64,000 bases of DNA from Pelagerythrobacter sp041912895 (GCF_041912895.1 NZ_JAYSGI010000005.1:153717-217716); one strand, 5' to 3'; shown: positions 36,528 to 45,922, numbered from the stretch's first letter. Made by a program: numbers and translations. The notes: generated from the letters alone by a model not told the origin.

Positions 36528-36618
36528 CGTCACCCTGAACTCGTTTCAGGGTCCATTTCTCCCCATCGCACTTCGCTCTCGAAGGCTCGATGGATGCTGA
36601 AACAAGTTCAGCATGACG
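36528..36618. repeat. REP-like inverted pair between serC and serA
   Basis: Two 29-nt copies in inverted orientation at 36528-36556 and 36590-36618. Each copy is itself a hairpin: ACCCTGAA/TTCAGGGT (8 bp) in the left and ATGCTGAA/TTCAGCAT (8 bp) in the right. The two arms of a copy change together between copies (CC..GG against TG..CA). Outer bases CGTCA and TCCAT are the same. The serA SD begins four bases after the right copy. Confidence 0.8.
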
Positions 36619-36635
36619 ATTGAAGGGAATTGCAA

Positions 36636-38222
36636 ATGTCCCAGAAACCCAAAGTTCTCATCTCCGACAAGATGGACCCTAACGCCGCGCGCATTTTCGA
36701 AGAGCGCGGCTGCGAGGTCGACGTGAAGCCGGGCATGACGCCCGACGAACTCAAGGCCGTGATCGGCCAGTACGATGGCCTCGCCATCCGTTCCGCGACC
36801 AAGGTGACGCCCGAGATTCTGGATGCGGCGACCAACCTCAAGGTGGTCGGCCGCGCGGGAATCGGGGTCGACAACGTCGATATCCCCGCTGCCAGCGCCA
36901 AGGGCGTGGTGGTGATGAACACCCCGTTCGGCAACTCGATCACCACCGCCGAACACGCGATCGCGATGATCATGGCGCTCGCCCGCCAGATTCCCGAGGC
37001 CAACGTGCGCACCCAGCACGGCGAATGGCCGAAGAACGATTTCATGGGCGTCGAGGTCACCGGCAAGACGCTCGGCTTGATCGGCGCGGGCAACATCGGC
37101 TCGATCGTCGCCAGCCGCGCGCTCGGCCTGCGGATGAAGGTCGTCGCCTACGATCCGTTCCTGACCGAAGAGCGCGCGGTCGAGATGGGGGTGGAGAAGG
37201 CCGATCTCGACACCCTGCTGGCCAAGGCGGATTTCATCACCCTGCACACCCCGCTGACCGACCAGACGCGCAACATCCTCGGCGCGGAAAACCTCGGCAA
37301 GACCAAGAAGGGCGTCCGCATCGTCAATTGCGCGCGCGGCGGGCTGATCGACGAGGCGGCGCTGAAGGACCTGCTCGATTCGGGCCACGTCGCAGGTGCC
37401 GCGCTCGACGTGTTCCAGACCGAACCGGCCAAGGAATCGCCGCTGTTCGGCACCCCGGGCTTCATCTGCACCCCGCATCTGGGCGCGAGCACGACCGAGG
37501 CGCAGGTCAACGTCGCGCTGCAGGTGGCCGAGCAGATGGCGGATTACCTCGTCGACGGCGGCGTCACCAACGCGCTCAACATGCCGAGCCTGAGTGCCGA
37601 AGAAGCGCCGAAGCTCAAGCCGTACATGGCGCTGGCGGAAAAGCTCGGCAGCCTTGTCGGCCAGCTCGCGCACGGCAATCTCGACCGGATCAGCATCGAA
37701 CGGTCGGGCGCGGCGGCGGAGCTGAACGGCAAGCCGATCACCGGCGCGGTGCTGGCGGGGCTGATGCGCCAGTATTCGGACAGCGTGAACATGGTCAATG
37801 CGCCCTATCTGGCGAAGGAGCGCGGGCTCGACGTGCGCGAGGTGCGCCACGACCGCGAGGGGGTGTACCACACGCTGGTGCGCGTCACCGTGGCGACCGC
37901 TGCGGGCGATCGTTCGGTCGCGGGCACGCTGTTCGGGTCCGAGGCGCCGCGGCTGGTCGAGATCTTCGGCGTCGGGATCGAGGCCGATCTGAAGGGCAAC
38001 ATGCTCTACATCGTCAACGAGGACGCGCCGGGCTTCATCGGTCGCATCGGCTCGCTGCTGGGCAGCAACGGGATCAACATCGGCACTTTCCACCTCGGCC
38101 GCCGCGATGCGGGCGGGGAAGCGGTGCTGCTGCTGAGCGTCGACCAGCCGATTCCCGACGAGGTGGTGACCGAGGCCTGCGCGCTCGAAGGCGTGAAGAC
38201 AGTCATGCCGCTGGCGTTTTGA
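36636..38222 (+). CDS. serA: D-3-phosphoglycerate dehydrogenase
   Basis: SerA oxidises 3-phosphoglycerate, the entry step to serine. The 528-residue protein is the long (type I) form: an NAD-binding D-2-hydroxyacid dehydrogenase core with GLIGAGNIGSIVASRALG (~148-165), VNCARGGLIDEAALKDLL and HLGASTTEAQVNVALQVAEQ (catalytic His), an intervening allosteric substrate-binding domain (~320-450) and a C-terminal ACT domain (~455-528, LYIVNEDAPGFIGRIGSLLG) implicated in serine feedback. ATG 36636 is preferred: GAAGGGA (36622-36628) is spaced seven bases before it. Confidence 0.96.
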   Translation: MSQKPKVLISDKMDPNAARIFEERGCEVDVKPGMTPDELKAVIGQYDGLAIRSATKVTPEILDAATNLKVVGRAGIGVDNVDIPAASAKGVVVMNTPFGNSITTAEHAIAMIMALARQIPEANVRTQHGEWPKNDFMGVEVTGKTLGLIGAGNIGSIVASRALGLRMKVVAYDPFLTEERAVEMGVEKADLDTLLAKADFITLHTPLTDQTRNILGAENLGKTKKGVRIVNCARGGLIDEAALKDLLDSGHVAGAALDVFQTEPAKESPLFGTPGFICTPHLGASTTEAQVNVALQVAEQMADYLVDGGVTNALNMPSLSAEEAPKLKPYMALAEKLGSLVGQLAHGNLDRISIERSGAAAELNGKPITGAVLAGLMRQYSDSVNMVNAPYLAKERGLDVREVRHDREGVYHTLVRVTVATAAGDRSVAGTLFGSEAPRLVEIFGVGIEADLKGNMLYIVNEDAPGFIGRIGSLLGSNGINIGTFHLGRRDAGGEAVLLLSVDQPIPDEVVTEACALEGVKTVMPLAF

Positions 38223-38246
38223 CCGGTGCTGGGCCAAGGCTTTCCG

Positions 38247-38387
38247 GGTCCTTCGAGACGCCGCTTCGACAAGCTCAGCGGCTCCTCAGGATGAGCGATG
38301 ATAATTTCCACCGCTCATCCTGAGGAGGGATTGAGCGAAGCGGAGGCCGAAGGCCGCAGCGCAGCCGAAAGCCCGTCTCGAAGGACC
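38247..38387. repeat. Long nested inverted repeat preceding hisZ, includes its SD
   Basis: Three nested arm pairs: GGTCCTTCGAGACG (38247-38260) with CGTCTCGAAGGACC (38374-38387); CCGCTTCG (38261-38268) with CGAAGCGG (38336-38343); and the 16-base CTCCTCAGGATGAGCG (38282-38297) with its complement (38312-38327) around a 14-nt loop. The outer right arm ends two bases before the hisZ ATG and contains AAGGA, the likely SD. It resembles the GGTCCTTCGAGAC...CTCAGGATGAG intergenic repeats I recall from sphingomonad genomes (not checked). Confidence 0.8.
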
Positions 38388-38389
38388 GT

Positions 38390-39505
38390 ATGACCGACCC
38401 CGACGATCTCCTGCCCGAAGGCCTCGAGGATCGCCTGCCGCACGCCGCGGCGGCGTTGACCGCAGCGATGCGCGGTGCGCTCGATGTGCTCGACGGGCAC
38501 GGATACGACCGGGTGCGCCCGCCGCTGGTCGAGTTCGAGCGCTCGCTCGCCGGGCGGATGGACGGGGTGCAGACCCGGCGGATGTTCCGCTTCGTCGACC
38601 CGGCCAGCCTGCGCACGCTGGCGCTGCGATCGGACATGACGCCGCAGGTGGGCCGCATTGCCGCCACCGGCCTCGCCGCTGCGCCGCGCCCGTTGCGGCT
38701 CTGCTATGCGGGCGAGGTCGTGACCATCGACGCCGATCAGCTCGATCCTGCCCGCCAGCGGCTCCAGCTCGGGGCCGAACTGATCGGCAGCGACAGCGCG
38801 GAAGCGGCCGGCGAGATCGTCGCGCTGGCGCTGGAAGCGCTGGCGGCGGCGGGTGCGAGCGGGCTGTCGGTCGATTTCACCATGCCCGATCTGGTCGATA
38901 CGCTGGCGGCAGGCGCGCTGCCGGTCGCGCCCGATGCGGTCGAGGCGGTGCGGCGCGAACTCGACATGAAGGATGCGGGCGGCCTGCGCGCGGCGGGTGG
39001 GGAAAGCTATCTGCCGCTTCTCTATGCCGCCGGGGATCTCGAGGAGGCGCTCGGCCGAATCGCGGCGATCGATACGGGCGGCGCGCTCGACAGCCGCATC
39101 GCCGGGCTGCGCGCGATCGCCGCGCGCATTCCGCCCGGCGTACGCTGCACGCTCGACCCGACCGAGCGGCACGGTTTCGAATATCAGAGCTGGTTCGGCT
39201 TCACGCTCTACGCCGCCGGATCGCGCGGCGCGGTCGGGCGCGGCGGCACCTATTGCATCCGCGGAACCGAGGAACGCGCGACGGGCTTCTCGCTCTACCT
39301 CGACCGGCTGGCCGAGCCAGGGCCCGACGCTGCGACGCGCCAGACGCTGTTCCTCCCGCTCGGTCACGACCGCCAAGCCGCCGAACGCCTGCGCGCGATC
39401 GGCTGGCGAACGCTCGCCGCCTTGTCCGAAAGCGACGATCCGCGAGCGTTGGGATGTACCCACCGTCTCGACGGCGGCGAGGCGGTGGCGCTAGTTGGTC
39501 TCTGA
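38390..39505 (+). CDS. hisZ: ATP phosphoribosyltransferase regulatory subunit
   Basis: HisZ is a catalytically inactive histidyl-tRNA-synthetase paralogue that activates the short form of HisG. The 371-residue protein has the class II synthetase-like fold: LVEFERSLAG, RRMFRFVDPASLRTLALRSDMTPQVGRIAAT (motif 2 region) and YQSWFGFTLYAAGSRGAVGRGGTY. It lacks the usual anticodon-binding domain, typical of HisZ. The ATG lies two bases after the repeat element, with AAGGA as SD. Its 3' end overlaps the convergent aldo/keto reductase by 15 bases. hisG is not in the window. Confidence 0.9.
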   Translation: MTDPDDLLPEGLEDRLPHAAAALTAAMRGALDVLDGHGYDRVRPPLVEFERSLAGRMDGVQTRRMFRFVDPASLRTLALRSDMTPQVGRIAATGLAAAPRPLRLCYAGEVVTIDADQLDPARQRLQLGAELIGSDSAEAAGEIVALALEALAAAGASGLSVDFTMPDLVDTLAAGALPVAPDAVEAVRRELDMKDAGGLRAAGGESYLPLLYAAGDLEEALGRIAAIDTGGALDSRIAGLRAIAARIPPGVRCTLDPTERHGFEYQSWFGFTLYAAGSRGAVGRGGTYCIRGTEERATGFSLYLDRLAEPGPDAATRQTLFLPLGHDRQAAERLRAIGWRTLAALSESDDPRALGCTHRLDGGEAVALVGL

Positions 39506-40306
39506 CGGTTCTGGCCCGATCCGGCCGTCGGAATCGTCGAGCGCATCGATCCGCCCCATCTGATCGTCCGACAGCTCGAAATCGAGCGCTTCGAAGTTCG
39601 CCGCAATATGGTCGCGGCTGCTCGCCTTGGGGATCGTCGCGAGGCCGTGCTGGAGATGCCAGCGCAGGATCACCGCGGCGGCCGGGCGGCCGGTCTCTTC
39701 CGCGATTGCCTCGACCGCCGGATCGTCCATCGCGTCGCCCTGGCCGAGCGGCGACCAGCTCTGCGTCACGATGCCCAGGTCGCGATGCACCGCGCGCAGG
39801 CTCCGCTGCTGGAAGCCGGGATGCAGCTCGATCTGGTTGAGCGCCGGGGTCACGCCGGTCGCATCGATCACCGCGCGCAGGTCCTCCTCGCGAAAATTCG
39901 ACACGCCGATCGATTTCGCCTTCCCTGCCTTGCGCACCTCCACCAGCGCCTCCCACGTCTCGACTGTCAGTCCTTTTGCCGGGCAGGGCCAGTGGATCAG
40001 CACGAGATCGACGCTGTCGCGCCCCAGCCGGGCGAGGCTCTTGTCCATCGCCTGCAACGTGTTGTCGTAGCCTTGGCTATCGTTCCAGATCTTGGTCGTC
40101 AGCCACACATCCTCGCGGCCCGAGAGGCCACCGCCCACTCCGCGTTCGTTGCGGTAGATCGCGGCGGTGTCGACCAGATCGTAACCGATATCGAGCGCGG
40201 TGCGCACCGGGTCGGCCGCCTTGTCGTCGTCGATCTGCCAAGTGCCGAAGCCGAGCTGGGGAAGCGCGCGGCCGTCGTTGAGCTTGAGCGTGGGGGTGCC
40301 GGTCAT
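39491..40306 (-). CDS. Aldo/keto reductase
   Basis: A 271-residue NADPH-dependent (beta/alpha)8 oxidoreductase. Family marks: LPQLGFGTWQ, the catalytic Asp/Tyr in LVDTAAIYRNERGVGGGL, LIHWPCPAK (catalytic His), SIGVSNFREEDLR, NQIELHPGFQQ and IPKASSRDHIAANF near the cofactor site. Resembles 2,5-didehydrogluconate reductase-type enzymes; substrate unknown. It is on the opposite strand inside the ser-his-pur neighbourhood. Confidence 0.9.
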   Translation of the reverse strand: MTGTPTLKLNDGRALPQLGFGTWQIDDDKAADPVRTALDIGYDLVDTAAIYRNERGVGGGLSGREDVWLTTKIWNDSQGYDNTLQAMDKSLARLGRDSVDLVLIHWPCPAKGLTVETWEALVEVRKAGKAKSIGVSNFREEDLRAVIDATGVTPALNQIELHPGFQQRSLRAVHRDLGIVTQSWSPLGQGDAMDDPAVEAIAEETGRPAAAVILRWHLQHGLATIPKASSRDHIAANFEALDFELSDDQMGRIDALDDSDGRIGPEPSETN

Positions 40307-40432
40307 AAAATCTCCTTTGCCAGCTTCAATGCATTGTCGGCGCGATCTATCCCGCTTGCGCCTTGCCCTGCGCGGGTGCAGCGCCTAACGCCCGCGGCGT
40401 TTGTGCAGTGCAGAAGGTAGGCAGGACGGACC

Positions 40433-41722
<1,290 letters not shown>

Positions 41723-41799
41723 CCCAATCGCTCCATTCTTGACTTAATCCCGTTTTGTTCTACCGATGTTCGCATATAGAATTGCGGAGTCGGAAACTC

Positions 41800-42777
41800 A
41801 TGGGGCAAGCGGATTTCGTCTACGACATGGCTGGAATGGAAAGCGGCGCGGCATTGGCTGCGGCCGTCTACGCGGACGGTGCGGCGCAGCGGCAGGCGAT
41901 CGGCGAAGATGCCGCCGCCGCCGGGCTGAGGCTGGGCGAGATCGGCCCGGTCACGATGCTGACGGAAGGGGCGGCGGTGCGCGTCCTGGCTGACGTGGTC
42001 GTGCTCGATTGTCCACAGGCCGATGCGGCGACGCTCGCCGCGCTCGCCCGGCTAGATGTCCGCGCGGCACGGGCCGGGGCGCAGCTTGTCGTATCGACCA
42101 CGCTGGACGCGCTCGATGCGGTGTTCGGCTGCCTCGACCAGTCGCGTGCGCAAGTGCTGGTCGATCCCACTAGGGGAGAGCGCGTAATTGCGCTTGGCCG
42201 CGCGTTGGCCATTCTGCCCGGCATGCGCGTGCGCGAGCTATCCCAGGACGACCGCCTGACGCTGCTTCGGTTGACCGAGCAGGTGAGCGAGATCGCGACG
42301 CGTCTCGATCGCCTGTCCGGCGGGCTCCCGCGCGACGGCGGTGCATTCCGTTTCGAATCCCCGACGCAGGGCTATCGGGGCGAGGACGAGAGCTGCGAAC
42401 GCAAGCTGCTGCGTCAGCCGCGACCACCCTTGCCCGATCCGCGGCTGGTGCGCCGGATCATCCGCCAACGCCGTTTGCGCGACCGGTTCTTCGAATCCGC
42501 GCTGTTCGCCGATCCCGCGTGGGATATCCTGCTCGACCTCACCGCCGCGCGCGCCGAGCACGCGCGGGTCTCGGTCACCAGCCTGTGCATCGCCAGCGGC
42601 GTCCCGCCGACCACCGCGCTGCGCTGGATTGCCCAGATGGTCGAGGCGGGGCTCCTCGTACGGGTCGAGGACGAGGCGGACCGTCGCCGCGCTTTCATCG
42701 CGCTGTCCGACCGGACCGCCGACGCGATGGCCCACTACTTTGCGGAACTCGGCAAGACGGCGCAGAAGCTGGTTTAG
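41800..42777 (+). CDS. MarR-like winged-helix DNA-binding protein
   Basis: A 325-residue protein. The C-terminal ~120 residues form a MarR-type winged helix: AWDILLDLTAARAEHARVSV, TSLCIASGVPPTTALRWIAQ as the recognition helix, and EAGLLVRVEDEADRRRAFIALS as the wing. The N-terminal ~180 residues have strands reminiscent of a receiver- or P-loop-like domain (VVVLDCPQADAATLAALARL, LVVSTTLDALDAVFGCLDQ) without the usual phosphoacceptor set. The same fusion is common in sphingomonads; target unknown. ATG 41800 is supported by GGAG at 41786. An AT-rich leader with TTGACT at 41739 may contain its promoter. Confidence 0.78.
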   Translation: MGQADFVYDMAGMESGAALAAAVYADGAAQRQAIGEDAAAAGLRLGEIGPVTMLTEGAAVRVLADVVVLDCPQADAATLAALARLDVRAARAGAQLVVSTTLDALDAVFGCLDQSRAQVLVDPTRGERVIALGRALAILPGMRVRELSQDDRLTLLRLTEQVSEIATRLDRLSGGLPRDGGAFRFESPTQGYRGEDESCERKLLRQPRPPLPDPRLVRRIIRQRRLRDRFFESALFADPAWDILLDLTAARAEHARVSVTSLCIASGVPPTTALRWIAQMVEAGLLVRVEDEADRRRAFIALSDRTADAMAHYFAELGKTAQKLV

Positions 42778-43355
42778 GCGCCCGGCAGCCAGCCCGCGGT
42801 TTCGGCGAGCAACCACACGCCGATCGCGAGAAACAGCAGCGCGGCGACGGCCCTGACCACGCCCAGCGGAACCTTGGCGATCAGCGCATTGCCGAGGAAT
42901 ACCGCAGGCACGTTGGCGATCATCATGCCCAGCGTGGTGCCCGCGGTCACCGTCAGCACGTTCTGGAACTGCGCGCCGAGCGCGATCGTGGCGATCTGCG
43001 TCTTGTCGCCCATCTCGACCAGGAAGAACGCGACCAGCGTGGTCAGGAACGCGCCGTAGCGCGAAGGCTTCGCGTCCTCGTCCTCGTCGAACGTGTCGGG
43101 CACCAGCGTCCACGCCGCCATCGCGATGAACGATATGGCGACGGCATAGCGGAACCACGTGCCGTCGAGCAGGAAGCTGGCGCGCTCGCCCACGAAGGCG
43201 GCGAAAGCGTGGTTTGCGAGCGTGGCGAACAGGATGCCGAGCACGATCGGCACCGGCGCCTTGAAGCGCGCGGCGAGCACGATGGCGAGCAGCATGGTCT
43301 TGTCGCCGATCTCGGCGAGCGCGACCACGGCAGTCGAGGTCAGGAAGGCTTCCAC
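42774..43355 (-). CDS. TMEM165/GDT1 (UPF0016) family cation exporter, probable Mn2+ efflux
   Basis: A 193-residue membrane protein with six predicted helices in two repeats. Each repeat contains the family motif E-x-G-D-K-T: AEIGDKTMLLAIVLAARF near the N-terminus and VEMGDKTQIATIALGAQF in the middle. UPF0016 members are Mn2+/Ca2+ transporters (for example MneA of Vibrio). A yybP-ykoY manganese riboswitch directly upstream supports Mn2+ export. The GTG at 43355 is taken as the start because CCGGAG lies seven bases before it. Its stop overlaps that of the convergent regulator. Confidence 0.9.
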   Translation of the reverse strand: MEAFLTSTAVVALAEIGDKTMLLAIVLAARFKAPVPIVLGILFATLANHAFAAFVGERASFLLDGTWFRYAVAISFIAMAAWTLVPDTFDEDEDAKPSRYGAFLTTLVAFFLVEMGDKTQIATIALGAQFQNVLTVTAGTTLGMMIANVPAVFLGNALIAKVPLGVVRAVAALLFLAIGVWLLAETAGWLPGA

Positions 43356-43379
43356 GTGGATTCTCCGGGCCGGGCACCA

Positions 43380-43431
43380 GACAAGACAAACGGCATCGCA
43401 CCACGCGCCCGGCCGGGCGGTGTGCCATGCC
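43380..43431 (-). terminator. Expression-platform hairpin of the Mn riboswitch
   Basis: On the minus strand GGCAT/ATGCC, GCAC.CC/GG.TGC and CGCCCGG/CCGGGCG form one long, GC-rich hairpin (43392-43431) followed by GTTTGTCTTGT. It begins right after the conserved GAGACC of the aptamer, so it may serve as the terminator that Mn2+ binding prevents. The U-tract is interrupted, so a translational effect is also possible. Confidence 0.55.
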
Positions 43432-43545
43432 CTTGGTCTCGCCCGAACGGTTTCCCGTTCCCCGTGCGCCACGGCCTCTCGACCGAGTATGTTGACGCAT
43501 GGGCCCGCCCCGGACGGGCGGTCGGCTACTCCCCAGATGACGTGT
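43430..43545 (-). ncRNA. yybP-ykoY manganese riboswitch aptamer
   Basis: Reading on the minus strand, the conserved aptamer pieces occur in order: GGGGAGTAGCC (43524-43534), a GC-rich hairpin (CGCCC/GGGCG), the L1 sequence GTCAACATACTC (near 43484-43497), further stems including CCGTGGCGCACGG and AACGG/CCGTT, and the closing GGGCGAGACC (43435-43444). These are the invariant elements of the yybP-ykoY family, which senses Mn2+ and controls exporters. It is placed before a UPF0016 gene and 28 bases after the siroheme synthase stop. A possible promoter (TTGATC/TTAGGA) lies over that stop codon. Confidence 0.88.
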
Positions 43546-43572
43546 GTTTCCTAAGGCGCGGAAAGGTGGAGA

Positions 43573-44349
43573 TCAAGCGCCTATGTCGCGCCGCAGGATC
43601 ACGGTCAGGCCGGTTTCCGGCGGCTCGCCGGGCAGCACGCGGCGCACGGCATCGGCGCGCGCGCGGTCGAGGAACGCGGCGGGCACCGCTGGATCGTGCA
43701 GCACGGTATCGGCCTGCCCGAGCAGACGCGCCTGGCGCAGCGTGAGATCGTCGGGATCGTCGCTGGCGAGCGAGAACACCTCGCACGATGCGCCCCCGCT
43801 TTCGCCGGGCCGGTCGAGCCAGTCGGCAACACTTTCCGCCGATCGGGTATCGAACGGATCGAGCGCGCCGCCCTCGGCCAGTGCCGCATCGATCACCCGC
43901 CGGCGCTCGCCCGGCTCGGGAACGCGCGCGCGCAATTGCGCCTTGGCCGCATGGAGCGCGCTTGCAAGCGCCCCGAGCGATGGCGGCAAAAGCGCTTCCA
44001 ACCGCAGCCGCAGATGTTTCGCGAGGCCCGCCGAGGCGCCGCCGGTGCCGACCGCCACGAGCACCGGATCGCGATCCAGCACGCTCGGCACGGTGAAATC
44101 GCACAGTTCGGGCCGGTCGGTCGCATTGACCAGCAGCCCCTTGCCCTTGAGCCGCATTACCGCGGCTTCGGCTTCGCGCGCATCTTCGAGTGCGACGAAG
44201 GCCAGCCGCGCATGGTGCGCCTCCGCCTCGCCGCAGCAGGTGCCGCCCGCGCGCTCGATCAGCCGCCGCTTCGCCTCCGCCGCTTCGCCGGTGCCGAGCA
44301 CGACCACGCGCTGTCCGGCGATGCGGTGGAAGAGCGGCAGGCTGTTCAC
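43573..44349 (-). CDS. Siroheme synthase: precorrin-2 dehydrogenase/ferrochelatase with SUMT remnant
   Basis: A 258-residue CysG/Met8-type protein. The N-terminal NAD-binding part is LFHRIAGQRVVVLGTGEAAEAKRRL, then LVNATDRPELCDFTVPSV and VGTGGASAGLAKHLRLRLEALLP; a dimerisation helix region follows (~110-190). The last ~60 residues (FSLASDDPDDLTLRQARLLG, then TVLHDPAVPAAFLDRARAD) resemble the first ~60 of SUMT but lack the GxGPGDP SAM loop and all later domains, so the methyltransferase is a remnant. A complete SUMT lies at 22931-23689. The GTG start overlaps the lysA TGA. Confidence 0.85.
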   Translation of the reverse strand: MNSLPLFHRIAGQRVVVLGTGEAAEAKRRLIERAGGTCCGEAEAHHARLAFVALEDAREAEAAVMRLKGKGLLVNATDRPELCDFTVPSVLDRDPVLVAVGTGGASAGLAKHLRLRLEALLPPSLGALASALHAAKAQLRARVPEPGERRRVIDAALAEGGALDPFDTRSAESVADWLDRPGESGGASCEVFSLASDDPDDLTLRQARLLGQADTVLHDPAVPAAFLDRARADAVRRVLPGEPPETGLTVILRRDIGA

Positions 44350-45605
44350 AGCCAGTCCGGCACCTGCTCGGCGTCCATGATCGCGTCCGCCGGAATGCGT
44401 TCGGCGACCACCGCGAACCGGTCGCCGTCGACCAGCACCTCGGGCACGAAGCCGCGGCTGTTGTAGCTCGACGCCATCGTCGCGCCGTAGGCCCCGGCGG
44501 TGCGGAACACCGCGAGGTCTCCCGCGACGAGCGCGTCGGTCTCGCGGTCCATCGCGAAGGTGTCGCCGGTTTCGCAGATCGGGCCGACGATATGCGCGGT
44601 CGCCTTCTCGCCGCTGGGCGCGACCGCTTCGATATCGTGCCACGCACCGTAAATCGCGGGCCGCGCGAGATCGTTCATCGCCGCATCGACGATCACGAAC
44701 GGCGGCCCGTTGCCGCTGCGCTTCGACCGGATCACGCGGGTCAGCAGCACGCCCGCATTGCCCGCGATGACGCGGCCTGGCTCGAACGTCAGGCGCACGT
44801 CCCATGCCTTGGTCACGCGCGCGACCATCGCGCCGTATTCGGCGGGGGAGGGCATGAACTCGCCTGCCTTGTAGGGCACGCCCAGTCCGCCACCGAGGTC
44901 GGCGTGGGTGACGCCAAGGCCCTCCGCGCGCAGGTCCGCGATCAGCGCGCCGACCTTGGCGAACGCGGTCTCCAGCGGCTCCAACTCGCCGAGCTGGCTG
45001 CCGATGTGGACCGCCGGGCCGCGCATCTCCAGCCCGTCCTCACCCGCGAGCGCAGCGTAGATCGCAGCCGCGCGGTCGAGCGGGACGCCGAACTTGTTCT
45101 CGCGCTTGCCGGTGGAAATCTTCTCGTGCGTGCGCGCGTCGACATCGGGGTTCACCCGCAGCGCGCAGGCCGCGACCTTGCCCATGCGACGCGCGATGGC
45201 GGCGAGTTCGTAGCCCTCTTCCTCCGATTCGATGTTGAACTGGCCGATCCCCGTCTCCAGCCCCTGCACCAGTTCGGCGTGGGTCTTGCCGACGCCGGAA
45301 AACACCACGTCGCCCGGCACCATCCCGGCCGCGAGCGCGCGCGTCAGTTCCCCGCCGGAGACGACGTCCGCGCCGAAGCCTTCCTGCTGGAGAACCTTGA
45401 GCACCGCGAGGTTGGGGTTGGCCTTGACCGCGAAGGCGAGATGCGGATCGGCCAGATTCGCCAGCGCTTCGCGAAACACCCGCGCATGGCGCACCAGCGT
45501 GGCGCGCGAATAGACGTAGACCGGCGTGCCGACCGCTTCGGCGATCGTCGGCAGCGAGACGTCTTCGGCGTGAAGAACGCCGTTCTTGAGCTGGAAATGG
45601 TCCAT
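44346..45605 (-). CDS. lysA: Diaminopimelate decarboxylase
   Basis: LysA makes L-lysine from meso-diaminopimelate. The 419-residue PLP enzyme of the alanine-racemase fold has FAVKANPNLAVLKVL (PLP Lys ~62), GADVVSGGELTRAL, VHIGSQLGELEP, the glycine loop DLGGGLGVPY, EPGRVIAGNAGVL and the partner-subunit motif CETGDTFAMD. ATG 45605 gives the expected N-terminus MDHFQLKNGVLHAEDV. The stop overlaps the siroheme synthase GTG. Co-oriented behind argH and an LptM-like gene. Confidence 0.96.
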   Translation of the reverse strand: MDHFQLKNGVLHAEDVSLPTIAEAVGTPVYVYSRATLVRHARVFREALANLADPHLAFAVKANPNLAVLKVLQQEGFGADVVSGGELTRALAAGMVPGDVVFSGVGKTHAELVQGLETGIGQFNIESEEEGYELAAIARRMGKVAACALRVNPDVDARTHEKISTGKRENKFGVPLDRAAAIYAALAGEDGLEMRGPAVHIGSQLGELEPLETAFAKVGALIADLRAEGLGVTHADLGGGLGVPYKAGEFMPSPAEYGAMVARVTKAWDVRLTFEPGRVIAGNAGVLLTRVIRSKRSGNGPPFVIVDAAMNDLARPAIYGAWHDIEAVAPSGEKATAHIVGPICETGDTFAMDRETDALVAGDLAVFRTAGAYGATMASSYNSRGFVPEVLVDGDRFAVVAERIPADAIMDAEQVPDWL

Positions 45606-45667
45606 GCGCGGCCGCTTAGCGGGCGGTGCGGAGCGCGTCGAGCAAGCCTTGCTTGGCGGAGCGGAAG

Positions 45668-45922
45668 TTACTGCGGCGGCAGGTCGAACGGATCGTCCTC
45701 GCGCTCCTCCGAGCGCTTGCGCAGTTCGACGTTGCGTTCGGGGGCGGCCTGCGGGTCGAGCGCAAGCAGATCTTCCGGGCTCGGCTGCACGCCCGCGCCA
45801 TAGGGGGCCGGGGGCAGGGCTTCGCCCGGCAGCGGCTCGAGATCGGATCGCTGCCCGCACGCGGCGAGCGCGGCGACGAACGCGAGCAAAGCCAAGGGGC
45901 GAAGAGAGGTCGTCTTGCGCAT
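45668..45922 (-). CDS. Small LptM-like lipoprotein
   Basis: An 84-residue predicted lipoprotein: signal MRKTTSLRPLALLAFVAAL with lipobox LAAC (Cys ~22) followed by GQRSDLEPLPGEALPPAPYG, then a charged tail. The GQ(K/R)..L-P-P pattern after the lipid Cys and location directly before lysA match LptM/YifL, the small lipoprotein that supports LptD maturation in E. coli, where yifL also precedes dapF/lysA-type genes. Homology is proposed from pattern and synteny. The ATG overlaps the argH stop by one base (TGATG). Confidence 0.72.
   Translation of the reverse strand: MRKTTSLRPLALLAFVAALAACGQRSDLEPLPGEALPPAPYGAGVQPSPEDLLALDPQAAPERNVELRKRSEEREDDPFDLPPQ

Noticed and set aside
39491..40306. Aldo/keto reductase as a horizontally acquired insert in the ser-his-pur region
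   Set aside because: Base composition and codon use look like the neighbours, and there are no flanking repeats or mobility genes.
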